Below, piece by piece: positions 36,612 to 45,918 of a stretch of 64,000 bases of DNA (positions are counted from its first letter, which is position 1; each line of letters opens with the position of its first letter). Source of the stretch: Bacteroidota bacterium (GTDB taxonomy: Bacteria > Bacteroidota > Bacteroidia > AKYH767-A > OLB10); NCBI GenBank assembly GCA_016699635.1, contig CP064983.1, positions 1,860,001 through 1,924,000 on the forward strand, written 5' to 3'. The position numbers were made by a program, and so were the translations under genes. Under the pieces are notes generated by a model. It made no database searches. It was not told where the DNA came from and worked only from the letters and a program-made list of their open reading frames with translations.

Positions 36612-39345
36612 ATGAGTCAGATAGTTTATGTAGTTCCGGTGTTGGGTTTGTTGGCCCTGGTTTATATGTTTATAAAAGCCTCGTGGGTAGGTAAGCAGGA
36701 TGCAGGTGAAAAGAACATGCAAGAACTTGCAGGTCACATTGCAGATGGAGCCATGGCATTTTTAAAAGCAGAATGGAAAATATTATCCTATTTTGTTGTT
36801 ATAGCAGGATTGCTATTGGCTTATTCAGGAACACTACATGGCACAGAAGAATATCCTGTTCATTCAAGCCCGATAATAGCTGTTGCCTTTGTGATAGGTG
36901 CAGTTTTTTCTGCAGTAGCAGGCTATATTGGAATGAACATTGCCACTAAAGCAAATGTCCGTACAGCACAGGCAGCAAGAAGCAGCCTTTCAAAAGCATT
37001 AAAAGTTTCTTTCACCGGAGGTGCAGTAATGGGACTTGGTGTTGCAGGCCTTGCAGTACTAGGATTAGGTTCGTTATTTATTGTATTCTATCAATTGTTT
37101 GTTCCCACAGGTGCAGCAATTACCGGTGTTGAAATGAAAAAAGCTATTGAAGTATTAGCAGGTTTTTCTCTCGGTGCAGAAAGTATTGCTTTATTTGCTC
37201 GTGTTGGCGGAGGTATTTATACTAAAGCTGCCGATGTAGGTGCTGACTTAGTTGGAAAAGTTGAAGCCGGTATTCCTGAAGATGATCCGCGTAACCCCGC
37301 TACAATTGCAGATAACGTTGGCGACAATGTTGGTGATGTTGCCGGTATGGGTGCCGACTTATTCGGTTCTTATGTTGCAACTATTCTTGCTACAATGGTA
37401 TTAGGTCAGGAGATTGACGCTTCTGCTGATAAGTTTGGCGGGCTTTCACCTATTTTATTACCAATGCTTATTGCAGGAATGGGAATTATTTTTTCAATTG
37501 TAGGAACATGGTTTGTGAGAATTAAAAGTGAAAATGATAATGTTCAGAATGCATTGAACATGGGTAACTGGTCGTCAATTGTACTTACAGCAATTGCCAG
37601 TTATTTTGCCGTGACTTATTTACTTCCTGAAAAATTAGTTATCCGTGGATTTGAGTTCACACCTATGAATGTTTATTTAGCCATATTGGTTGGTCTTGTA
37701 GTGGGAGCATTAATGAGCATCATCACAGAATATTATACTGCTATCGGAAAGCGACCTGTTTTATCAATCGTTAAACAGAGCTCAACCGGTCATGCCACAA
37801 ACATTATTGGTGGATTGGCAGTAGGTATGGAATCAACTGCAGTGCCTATGATTGTTCTTGCAGGAGGTATTTTTCTTTCCTATTCATTAGCAGGTCTATA
37901 TGGCGTTGCCATAGCAGCAGCAGGTATGATGGCAACAACAGCTATGCAGTTGGCTATTGATGCCTTTGGTCCTATTGCAGACAACGCAGGCGGCATTGCC
38001 GAAATGAGTCAGCTTCCAAAAGAAGTTCGTCAGCGCACAGATAATCTTGATGCTGTAGGAAACACTACTGCTGCAACAGGAAAAGGGTTTGCCATTGCAT
38101 CGGCAGCATTGACATCATTAGCATTGTTTGCAGCCTTTGTTGGTGTTGCAGGCATTTCGCATATTGACATTTATAAAGCCAACGTGCTTGCAGGCTTGTT
38201 TGTTGGTGCCATGATTCCTTTTATATTTTCTTCGTTGGCTATTGCTGCCGTAGGTCGTGCTGCAATGAGCATGGTAGAAGAGGTGCGCAGACAGTTTCGC
38301 GAAATTCCGGGCATCATGGAGTACAAAGCAAAGCCTGAGTACGAAAAATGTGTTGCTATCTCTACAGAAGCTTCTATCAGAGAAATGATTGCTCCGGGTG
38401 CATTAGCATTAATTGTACCTGTTGTAGTTGGATTTATTTTCGGACCGAAGTGCTTGGTGGTGTGTTAGCAGGTGTAACTGTTTCCGGTGTGTTGATGGGA
38501 ATGTTTCAGAGCAATGCCGGTGGTGCATGGGATAATGCAAAAAATCTTTCGAGAAGGGTGTTGAAATAAATGGTCAGACATATTACAAAGGCTCTGAGCC
38601 ACATAAAGCATCTGTTACCGGTGACACTGTTGGTGATCCATTTAAAGATACATCAGGACCATCAATGAATATTTTGATTAAACTGATGAGTATTGTTTCT
38701 TTGATTATTGCACCACACATTGCATCAATTGGTACTCAGGATTCTTTTAATAACAAGAGCGAAGCTAAAATTGTTGCTCCGGTTGTAACTTCTACAGTAA
38801 ATAGCACACCTGAAATGGATCTTGCAGCCATGACAGGAGCAATTAGCCTTGACGTGAGCCACTCCTGGATGCAGTTTGGTATATCGCACTTTCTGACAAC
38901 AGCAAACGGAACATTAGCAGTAGATACAGGTTATATTAATATCACTAATGACTTGGCAACAAGCTCAATTTTTGTTCAGTTGAATGTAAAATCTATTGAC
39001 ACAAAAAATACAAAGCGAAACAATCATCTTTTAAGCTCCGACTTTTTTGATGCTGAAAAATTCCCTTCAATAGTTTTTAAATCAAACAAAATTGAAAAAG
39101 CCGCAGAGGGCTCAGCATTTCGTTATATTGCTAAAGGTGAGTTAACGATTAAAAATATTACAAAACCTGTAGAGCTTAGATTTAACTACATGGGTGCATT
39201 GCCAAATGAATATGCAGCTAAAGATGCACATACTTTTGTGGGCGAGGCAGATCTTGACAGAATTGACTTTGGTGTAGGCGAATCAGGGCCTACAGTAGGT
39301 AATAAAGTAAAAGCTACTTTCTCTGTTGAAGGCTACAAAATTTAA
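36612..39345 (+). CDS. hppA: Membrane-bound ion-translocating pyrophosphatase fused to a C-terminal YceI domain (two frameshifts)
   Basis: Residues 1 to about 730 are a membrane pyrophosphatase that couples PPi hydrolysis to H+ or Na+ pumping. Visible are the signature GGGIYTKAADVGADLVGKVE, EDDPRNPATIADNVGDNVGD, DAFGPIADNAGGIAEM and GNTTAATGKGFAI. The N in GNTTAA-TGKG is not the AGKPG lysine form, so a K+-dependent subtype is possible. Two missing bases, near 38446 and in the A run 38539-38544, break the frame. Restoring both gives EVLGGVLAGV and KKSFEKGVEI, and then DTVGDPFKDTSGPSMNIL with no stop. The frame runs through the last helix into a YceI-like domain (about 38830-39345: DVSHSWMQFGISHFL; HLLSSDFFDAEKFPSIVFKS; KGELTIKNITKPVELRF). 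The repaired length is 911 residues. The C-terminus of these pumps faces the periplasm, the usual place of YceI. Confidence 0.85.
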
Positions 39346-39368
39346 ATAAAGAGTTAGTGTGAATTCAG

Positions 39369-39395
39369 AAAGGCTGTCTTAAAGGGATGGCCTTT
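39369..39395 (+). terminator. Terminator after the pyrophosphatase-YceI gene
   Basis: A 10-bp stem with two G-U pairs (AAAGGCTGTC at 39369-39378 with GATGGCCTTT at 39386-39395) and a T-run after it. It starts 24 bases after the stop codon. Confidence 0.75.
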
Positions 39396-39425
39396 TTTAT
39401 TGGCACTAAAAAAATCGTTATTCGA

Positions 39426-40139
39426 TTACCATCCGCTTGCAAGCATATCGGCAATATGCATAAACTGCAATGATGATCCTTCATTGTCTGCAATACTTTT
39501 TAAATGCATCAGACAGGTATAGTCAGTAGAGATAACTGTATTAGCTCCTGTTTGTGTTAACTCCAGAATTTTTCTCTTACCAATATCTACTGAAATGGCT
39601 TCATACTTTTCTGTAAATGATGGAGAATAGCCGCAGCAACTGTCTGTGCTTTCAATCCATTCAAGGCCTTTTACTTTGCTGAGCAGGGTGCGAACAGAAT
39701 CTTTTACAGTGAGTTCATTAATGGCTTTACAGCTATCAAGAATTACAACCTTTCCATTAAACCGCGCACCAACATCGGTTACATTGAGTATGTTGACTAA
39801 AAAATCTGTAAACTCATAAATATTTTTCTGAACACTTTTATATTCATTGTGCAATGCTGAGTTGTGAAACATCTGCGGGTAAATATTTTTTATCATTCCC
39901 GAACAGTAAGCACCGGGACAAACAATGTATCGCTCATTCTGAAACTCTTTAATCAACTTCTCGCCAACGGCTTTACATTCTTTCTGATAACCTTCTTCAA
40001 ATGCTGTTCTGCCGCAACATGTTTGTTCTACATTATAGTTAACGCCACATCCAAGTTTCTCAATAATTTTCACAACATTATTGGCTGTTTCAGGAAAAAC
40101 CTGATCCATGTAGCAGGGAATAAGTAAATCAACTATCAT
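39426..40139 (-). CDS. LutA/GlcF-like cysteine-rich Fe-S oxidoreductase subunit
   Basis: A protein of 237 residues with two CCG domains: CYMDQVFPETA followed by QTCCGRTAFEEGY, and DSCKAINE followed by STDSCCGYSPSFTEKYE. These cysteine sets bind a non-cubane or 4Fe-4S cluster in lactate-utilisation (LutA) and heterodisulfide-reductase-like proteins. LutB and LutC partners are not next to it, so lactate oxidation is only suggested. It is the last gene of the minus-strand run from the esterase, 29 bases after the MFS gene. Confidence 0.87.
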   Translation of the reverse strand: MIVDLLIPCYMDQVFPETANNVVKIIEKLGCGVNYNVEQTCCGRTAFEEGYQKECKAVGEKLIKEFQNERYIVCPGAYCSGMIKNIYPQMFHNSALHNEYKSVQKNIYEFTDFLVNILNVTDVGARFNGKVVILDSCKAINELTVKDSVRTLLSKVKGLEWIESTDSCCGYSPSFTEKYEAISVDIGKRKILELTQTGANTVISTDYTCLMHLKSIADNEGSSLQFMHIADMLASGW

Positions 40140-40168
40140 TCTTTATTTGCAAATATCCGATAAAAAAA

Positions 40169-41458
40169 TCAGGTGTTTTGTAATCTGAAATTTCTGATGC
40201 TAAGTAATGAAAAAAGTCCCACTACAAAAAAAGTCATCAAAACTAAAATTGAATTACGCATGGAACCTGTAAGTTCTTCAATATATCCGTAAGCTACTGT
40301 TCCCAATACCAAACCAATTTTATCACAAACATCATAAAAGCTGAAATACGAGGCATGGTCCTGTGTTTTCGGTAGCATTTTACTATAAGTGGAACGCGAT
40401 AGTGACTGAATGCCGCCCATAATCATACCAACAGCAAATGCTAATACAAAAAACTGCACCGATGTAGCCACAAAATATGCAGCCCAGCAAATGCCAATCC
40501 AAATGGTTACTGCAATCAGCAAGGCTTTAATGTTTCCTGCCTTTGATGAAAGAAATGCAAACAGATAGGCACCGGCAATGGCAACAAACTGAATAATGAG
40601 AACAGTGATGATTAATTCATCATCGCGCATGTGCAGTTCCTTGGTGCCAAACAAACTGGCAACATACATAACGGTTTGCACACCCATGTTGTAAAAGAAG
40701 AATGAAATCAAAAATCGTTTTAGCATTGGCAACGACTGAAGTTGTTTAAGCACTTTTATTAATTCATTAAAACCTTTTGTCAGTAGTTGTTCATTTGTGT
40801 TATGCGTACTGGTTTTTTCAGGAAGATATTTAAATGTGAAAAGTGAAAATCCAAACCACCAAACGCCTGTCATTAAAAAAGAAATTCGTGAAGCCATGCC
40901 TGAGTTGGTAATTCCAAACCATGATGGATTTAATATCATTGCCAGATTAAAAATCAGTAAAAGAGAGCTGCCAATATAGCCTAATGCAAACCCCTGTGCA
41001 CTCACTTTATCCTGCATGTCGGCAGTTGCAATTTCTGGTAAAAAAGCATTGTAGAAGACAATACTTCCGGCCCAGCCAATGCTGGCAAGAATAAAAGAAA
41101 TGATTCCTATATCGAGATTTGCAAGGTCTTTAAAAAAATAAAGTGATGCACAAGATGTAGAGCCAAGAAAACAAAACAGCCTCATAAAAAACTTTTTATT
41201 TCCTTTATAATCTGCAATGCCACTAAGCAGCGGTGAAAGAAATGCTATCACTAAAAAAGAAAAAGATAGGGCATAAGAGTAAAGTGCTGTGTTTGTGAAA
41301 GTGCGACCGAGAAATGTTACCTGATCGCTACCGTTGGCACTGGTAATGCTGTTGTAGTAAATAGGAAAAATAGCAGTGGTAATACTTAGTGAATAAACTG
41401 AGTTTGCCCAGTCATAAAATGTCCAGGCGCGTAAAACTTTAGGGTTGTTTTTTTCCAT
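40169..41458 (-). CDS. MFS transporter, UMF1 type
   Basis: A permease of about 429 residues with about 12 hydrophobic helices. The N-terminal WTFYDWANSVYSLSITTAIFP is the hallmark of the UMF1 (Atg22-like) subfamily. GIADYKGNKKFFMRLFCFLG is the loop 2-3 motif and GGIQSLSRSTYSKMLP the loop 10-11 motif. ATG 41458 is preferred over an in-frame TTG at 41467. The substrate is unknown. It follows the PKD lipoprotein gene by 16 bases. Confidence 0.88.
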   Translation of the reverse strand: MEKNNPKVLRAWTFYDWANSVYSLSITTAIFPIYYNSITSANGSDQVTFLGRTFTNTALYSYALSFSFLVIAFLSPLLSGIADYKGNKKFFMRLFCFLGSTSCASLYFFKDLANLDIGIISFILASIGWAGSIVFYNAFLPEIATADMQDKVSAQGFALGYIGSSLLLIFNLAMILNPSWFGITNSGMASRISFLMTGVWWFGFSLFTFKYLPEKTSTHNTNEQLLTKGFNELIKVLKQLQSLPMLKRFLISFFFYNMGVQTVMYVASLFGTKELHMRDDELIITVLIIQFVAIAGAYLFAFLSSKAGNIKALLIAVTIWIGICWAAYFVATSVQFFVLAFAVGMIMGGIQSLSRSTYSKMLPKTQDHASYFSFYDVCDKIGLVLGTVAYGYIEELTGSMRNSILVLMTFFVVGLFSLLSIRNFRLQNT

Positions 41459-41474
41459 TAAAATCAATGTTGAT

Positions 41475-42247
41475 TTATTGCCATATAAAATTTAATGCAC
41501 CATTGGTTTGACCTCCGTTAAACAATTGCTGGCCAGCATAAGGAAGTTGATTAGTCATAAGCGGAGTAAGGTTTTTTCTATCACTACTGTTTCCATTAAA
41601 TCATCAGTTTCCGGACTGAAGTTGTAGTTGAATACTTTAATAATAATTGACTTGTCGAACTGCGTAATGGCAAAGGGTGTAATAAAATTAAAATTTGCTG
41701 TGCCTTGTGGTGCATTGGTGCTCACTGTTGTACTGACATAAGTATTTCCATTCCAAATCTGACAGTAAATATCGGCTGCAGAACCATCACTATCCCATGT
41801 CGTTCCATCTGATTTATGAACAGGCCAGCTATTTAGACTTAGACTGACAATGTTAGCTTTTGTGTAAGGTGATGCGTTGATGCCTTTTATTGTTGTAGCT
41901 GTTTTACCCTCTGCAGTTTCGCCTTTTAAGACAACATTATAAAATCCATAATCAAATATGTGCATTACGCTATCGCCAGAAACTTCTGTGCTGCCATCGG
42001 CAAAATTCCATTTATAGTTACAAGGAATTGTTGATTCAGCTTTAAAAATAAAAGTGTCCGGATGTGTTTTGAAGTCATTATAAACAGTGATACCTAAAAA
42101 AGGTGACGGACTATCATCGGACTTTTTTTTGCAACCTGAGATTAAAAAACTGGCTACAAAGATTGGTAACAATATTTGTGAAAGAAATAATAGCCAATTT
42201 AGTTTTTTAAATCCTGTACTGCGGCAATGCCACAGCCGAAACCCCAT
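41475..42247 (-). CDS. PKD-domain lipoprotein (one frameshift)
   Basis: The start ATG 42247 overlaps the stop of the thioesterase gene (TAATG), suggesting coupled translation. There is a hydrophobic leader ending in a lipobox (SFLISGC) and then a PKD-like domain (STIPCNYKWNFADGSTEVSG ... HIFDYGFYNVVLKG) and a second beta-rich part (YCQIWNGNTYVSTTVST). The frame breaks in the T run at 41572-41577. Adding one base gives EKNLTPLMTNQLPYAGQQ and a stop at 41475, about 257 residues in total. It is probably an outer-membrane or surface lipoprotein; ligand unknown. Confidence 0.7.
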
Positions 42248-42648
42248 TATTTTTTTAAGAGTAGTTTTTTCCATTCTTCAGGAATGTTTTCGCTGACAGA
42301 AAGACGGTAATTGTAGCAAACTAAAACAGTAAGCCCATCTGCCAGAATAATTTTATTGTTATCAGTAGTTTTAAAAACTTCAAAGCCAAGGTCAAAACTC
42401 TTTGTTCCTACACGAGTGCACCATGTTCTGACAGATAAATTATCATTCAGCAATGCAGGGTGCCGGTAGTTGATTTGTGTCTGTGCAAGAATAAATCCTG
42501 TTTCGCGCCAGTTGATGTTTAATGGCAGACGTTCACTAAAATCAATTCTTGCTTTTTCAATATAGCTTAGATAAACGGCATTGTTTACATGACCCATCCA
42601 GTCTATGTCTGAAAAGCGGATTTGAATGGGGGTAATTGTTTCCGACAT
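42247..42648 (-). CDS. Acyl-CoA thioesterase (4HBT/YbgC-FadM type)
   Basis: A hotdog-fold thioesterase of 133 residues. The signature IRFSDIDWMGHVNNAVYLSYIEKAR carries the catalytic Asp in D-x-x-GHVNN. The central beta sheet ALLNDNLSVRTWCTRVGTKSFD is typical. It hydrolyses an acyl-CoA of unknown chain. It follows the esterase gene by 2 bases and overlaps the lipoprotein gene start. Confidence 0.92.
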   Translation of the reverse strand: MSETITPIQIRFSDIDWMGHVNNAVYLSYIEKARIDFSERLPLNINWRETGFILAQTQINYRHPALLNDNLSVRTWCTRVGTKSFDLGFEVFKTTDNNKIILADGLTVLVCYNYRLSVSENIPEEWKKLLLKK

Positions 42649-42650
42649 AT

Positions 42651-43904
42651 TTATTCTATGATGATGCGTTTAGAAATCAATTGCTTGTCGGTAATAATAT
42701 TGAGCAGATACATTCCTTTTGAAATACCTTCGGTATTTAGAGTTATGTAATCATGCAACAGAGAATTTGAAGGAATGATATTTCTTCCCTGAACATCAAA
42801 CAAACTGCAAGTAAAAGTTTTTCCGGGTATGCTGATATTGATTTGTCCTTTTGCAGGATTGGGATAAACGTCAATATCAGGCATATCAACAGTGTTGGTG
42901 CTTAAAATATTTTCGCAAAGAATATCACTTAAAAAACGTGCAACAAGAGTATCAATCAGCGCATCATCATGAATGCCGTGTACATTGCCGTTGTAGAGTA
43001 ATGCCTGATAGTGCTGACTTGAAAAACCAAGGTTATTCATTCTGTCATTTATCACACAAGAGCCAAAAAGATGCGGATAGTTTTGAGACACATTCATAGG
43101 TTGATTCCAAAGCCCCGGCATATAGCCGCAGCCAACAGTGCCATCGCCTGTCTGATGGTATGAGAAAAGTGCCGGGTCTGTATTGGATTCAATAAATGAT
43201 GTATCTAACAAAGCGCCAAAGAGATTTACTGCTGCAAGCACATTGCTACTTTGTCCATTAAGATTCAACCTTCCGAAAATAGAACCTAAATCATTTCTTT
43301 GAACATTGCCAAAGAGCGTAGTTACATCACCTATTGCCCCACCATTTATCGGAGCCTCGCTTTGTTTGTCAACATAGGTAAAATGCATGGCGGTGATGGA
43401 GCCTGCACTGGCACCACCCACAAATGCAAGATTAATATTGCTTGAGTCAATTGCTGCACGTGCTTTAAGAAATCGCATGGCTCCATGTGCATCTTGTACA
43501 GCACGGTATGCTGCTCTGATAACTTCGCTTGAGTCGAATGTAAATGGTGCACCAAAAAACAGGTTTCCATAAAATCCTAAGCGATATGACATGGTTGCAG
43601 AAACATAACCTCTTTCAGCATAAGCCTGTGCAATAACATCCATATCATTTTTGTTTCCGGTAAAAAAACCTCCGCCATGAATCCATAAAATTATAGGGCG
43701 TGCTGTGTTGTTGTCGCCTATGGGTTTCCAGATGTTCATTTGAAGATTAGCCACTGTATTGTTATAGGCAGTGTCGCTTCCGTAACTTATATCTCTTTCA
43801 ACATAGGTTTGGTAGATTCTCGGATAATAAGGGTCAAGACATTGCGTAAAGCTTTGTCCGTAAGAAATAACGGCAAGCATTAAAAGTAAAATTCTATTCA
43901 TCAT
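42651..43904 (-). CDS. Secreted type-B carboxylesterase with T9SS sorting domain
   Basis: A protein of 417 residues. There is a signal peptide (MMNRILLLMLAVISYGQSFTQ), then an alpha/beta-hydrolase domain: PIILWIHGGGFFTG (oxyanion hole), AYRAVQDAHGAMRFLKARA and nucleophile Ser in FVGGASAGSITAMHF. The C-terminal His is probably in NVHGIHDD. The last 80 residues are a T9SS type A sorting tail (DVYPNPAKGQINISIPG; GMYLLNI; SKRIIIE). It is an extracellular or surface esterase of unknown substrate. The thioesterase follows after 2 bases, so ester cleavage and acyl-CoA handling may be linked. Confidence 0.85.
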   Translation of the reverse strand: MMNRILLLMLAVISYGQSFTQCLDPYYPRIYQTYVERDISYGSDTAYNNTVANLQMNIWKPIGDNNTARPIILWIHGGGFFTGNKNDMDVIAQAYAERGYVSATMSYRLGFYGNLFFGAPFTFDSSEVIRAAYRAVQDAHGAMRFLKARAAIDSSNINLAFVGGASAGSITAMHFTYVDKQSEAPINGGAIGDVTTLFGNVQRNDLGSIFGRLNLNGQSSNVLAAVNLFGALLDTSFIESNTDPALFSYHQTGDGTVGCGYMPGLWNQPMNVSQNYPHLFGSCVINDRMNNLGFSSQHYQALLYNGNVHGIHDDALIDTLVARFLSDILCENILSTNTVDMPDIDVYPNPAKGQINISIPGKTFTCSLFDVQGRNIIPSNSLLHDYITLNTEGISKGMYLLNIITDKQLISKRIIIE

Positions 43905-43990
43905 AAAAAGGTTATTAAAATCTGTTGACTAAAGTATGGTTAATGGATGGCATTTGCAAAGGGTGTTTTTTGAGTGATTGGGTAAAGCGA

Positions 43991-44069
43991 GATAATCAAC
44001 CACAGCTGATAAGGGTAATAAAGTTAATTAGATAATGAGATAATTTGATAATCAGCCACAGCTGACAAG
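43991..44069. repeat. Short tandem direct repeat in intergenic DNA
   Basis: Two 23-base copies, 43991-44013 and 44047-44069, share GATAATCA-CCACAGCTGA-AAG with two differences. They are 33 bases apart in the otherwise gene-free stretch 43905-44199. Their CAGCTG core is palindromic. Purpose unknown. Confidence 0.65.
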
Positions 44070-44073
44070 TTTG

Positions 44074-44122
44074 ATAATTCAGAATTATAGGTTCTGCATA
44101 GTTTCATTATCATTATTTCATA
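44074..44122. repeat. 49-bp direct repeat, left copy
   Basis: This copy matches 48055-48103 in the same orientation at 43 of 49 positions by eye. The last 26 bases (from CATAGTTTCATTATC to ATTTCATA) are identical. The two copies bracket the transposase remnant and the restriction-modification operon. Confidence 0.75.
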
Positions 44123-44127
44123 CCGTA

Positions 44128-44154
44128 GGCGCGAGCGTTTTTTCCGCTCGTGCC
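44128..44154. repeat. REP-like palindrome, left
   Basis: GGCGCGAGCG pairs with CGCTCGTGCC around TTTTTTC, with one G-T pair. Its reverse complement is nearly the same as the element at 44779-44806, so the two lie in inverted orientation on either side of the transposase remnant. Confidence 0.7.
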
Positions 44155-44199
44155 GTTTATTTTGTTTGCATCTTGCAAACTATAAAACTTATTTTGCCG

Positions 44200-44736
44200 G
44201 TGCATGGCGAAAAACAAAAGATATTTCCTGACGGGTTATAGTTTGTTACATTAACCACAGTTGGTTGGATTGATGTTTTTACAAGAGCCATTTACTGCGA
44301 TGAGATAGTTATGAATTTAAATTACTGCATTGACAAGAAAAAACTAAAAGTGTTTGCTTATTGCATTATGCCATCACACATTCATTTAATTGCAAAAACG
44401 GAAGACAATGTGAATGTAAGTGATGTGTTACGCGACTTTAAGAGTTACACATCAAAGTAAATTATTAAGATGATTGAAGAAAGCCTCACGGAAAGCAGGC
44501 ATGAATGATTGCTTTATATGTTTGAGTTTTATGGCAAAAAAAAATACGCACAATGTTAAATATCATTTTAGCAACAGAATAATCATGCCTTCGATTTATA
44601 CAGTAATAAATTTATTGATCAAAAAGTAAATTACATACACAACAATCCTGTAGAAGCATGAATAGTTACAGAGCCATATTTTTATGTGTATAGCAGTGCT
44701 GATCAATTTACCGATTTAAAGCTGGCTGAACTATGA
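44200..44736 (+). pseudogene. Decayed REP-associated tyrosine transposase (Y1/IS200-like)
   Basis: One continuous frame of 179 codons from GTG 44200 encodes a recognisable RAYT: FVTLTTVGWIDVFTRAIYCD, then AYCIMPSHIHLIAK with the HxH metal motif, then VSDVLRDFKSYTSK, and NYIHNNPVEA with the catalytic Tyr. Six in-frame stops interrupt it: TAG at a Tyr site, TAA at a Lys site, TGA and TAG at Trp sites, TGA at a Gly site, and one TAA. No indel is needed to read it. This is loss by point mutation, unlike the single-base breaks in other genes here. REP-like palindromes flank it at 44128 and 44779. Confidence 0.85.
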
Positions 44737-44778
44737 AGTCCGATAGCTATTGGACGGCCGGAGGCCCCAAGGATAAAA

Positions 44779-44806
44779 GGCACGAGCGGAAAGGACGCTC
44801 ACGACT
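44779..44806. repeat. REP-like palindrome, right
   Basis: GGCACGAGCG pairs imperfectly with CGCTCACGACT around GAAAGGA. It is related to 44128-44154 in inverted orientation. The 165 bases from 44737 to 44901 otherwise hold only a near-palindrome TCCGATAGCTATTGGA at 44738-44753. Confidence 0.65.
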
Positions 44807-44901
44807 ACTTAGAGACCTAATAAAAAATAAGAACCTAAGGATTTGTGAAATTCAATTGATAATGTATTGTAAATAGCTTCGGCTTTATCAAAGTTGTTGT
44901 T

Positions 44902-45918
44902 TTAGAACTCTGACCAAGCTAAATCCATTTTTTCGCTATACTTATTAGCAATTTGATTCTGCGTTTCAGCCATTGACTTTCTTTTATCTATACCCATAAA
45001 TCTATCACCATTGAAATGAATCATGTGGTCAGGCGTGTCTGCCAGCCATACTTCTGTTTCCCAAGCAATATTATTGGAGTGCTTTTTAAATTCAGTGAAA
45101 TCAGGAAATGCTGTTACATAAATTTTTCCGGCTTTACAGCCTTTCAGAAATTCTTCAAGTTCAACAATTCGTTTCGGAGAAACAGGGCCATGTGAAGTAA
45201 CGGCTTCAATCAGGAATAACCAGTTTTTCTTTTCGTCATAAATCACAACATCTGGCAATTTACTGTGCTGGTCAATCGGTATTCCTAATTCTTTCAACTT
45301 CTTTTCATCAACGAACAAATCCTTTTTTGCTGTATCGCCTAAATAGAGTATCGAACCACCATTAGCAAATCTTGCAGCAAAATTATGCACGATTGCAGCC
45401 TGAACTTCGTTGTGCTTTCCTGACGAAAGTTTAATCGTTTTGCCATTGCTTAGTTTTACCGGAATCAGATTTTGTTTTCTTTCTTTTTTATATCGTTTCG
45501 CTAATTCCCCGGCTTCTGATTTGAATTTTTCAACTGCTTTCTTCCAATCTTTAGTTCCAAAATTTTGAATAGCTTCTAATGCTTCTTTGTTAATTGCATA
45601 ATGAGCATTCGGACTATTTACCGGTAGTTTTGGATTGTCCGGATTGTAATCTGCAATACGAGCCTGAACGAATTGATGTAAAACCTGCCTTCTGAATGTC
45701 TCTCTTGTATTCGGTGCGTATTCTTTTTTATGCACATCGAGAACGAAAGCCATAATACCTTTTGTAACTTTTAAACTTTTGCGAGTCGCTTTACTCCAAC
45801 TATTACGAGGCTTAATTCCGCAGAGTGCCAATAACGTGTATGCCGATATTTCATTTTGCTGTGCTGTTGGCAACCCTAATTCTTTGAGTATCTTTTTTGC
45901 TTCGTCAAGTTTGCTCAT
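44902..45918 (-). CDS. BsuBI/PstI-family type II restriction endonuclease
   Basis: A protein of 338 residues. The N-terminal helical domain (residues 1-110: AYTLLALCGIKPRNSWSKAT) is typical of the BsuBI/PstI family HTH domain. The C-terminal PD-(D/E)XK nuclease has GKHNEVQAAIVHNFAARFA, then LPDVVIYDEKKNWLFLIEAV with the catalytic D and E, then TSHGPVSPKR. Characterised family members cut CTGCAG, but the specificity here is inferred. Its ATG overlaps the methylase stop (ATGA), so it is the last gene of the controller-methylase-nuclease operon. Confidence 0.92.
   Translation of the reverse strand: MSKLDEAKKILKELGLPTAQQNEISAYTLLALCGIKPRNSWSKATRKSLKVTKGIMAFVLDVHKKEYAPNTRETFRRQVLHQFVQARIADYNPDNPKLPVNSPNAHYAINKEALEAIQNFGTKDWKKAVEKFKSEAGELAKRYKKERKQNLIPVKLSNGKTIKLSSGKHNEVQAAIVHNFAARFANGGSILYLGDTAKKDLFVDEKKLKELGIPIDQHSKLPDVVIYDEKKNWLFLIEAVTSHGPVSPKRIVELEEFLKGCKAGKIYVTAFPDFTEFKKHSNNIAWETEVWLADTPDHMIHFNGDRFMGIDKRKSMAETQNQIANKYSEKMDLAWSEF

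Noticed and set aside
43905..44199. A CRISPR array, considered because of repeated short blocks
   Set aside because: Only two 23-base copies with unequal context are present, with no spacer series and no cas genes in the window.
44200..44736. TGA read as tryptophan (alternative genetic code), suggested by TGA at a Trp site in the transposase frame
   Set aside because: TGA also replaces Gly there, TAA and TAG occur in the same frame, and normal genes in the window use TGG for Trp and TGA as a stop (for example 15602-15604).
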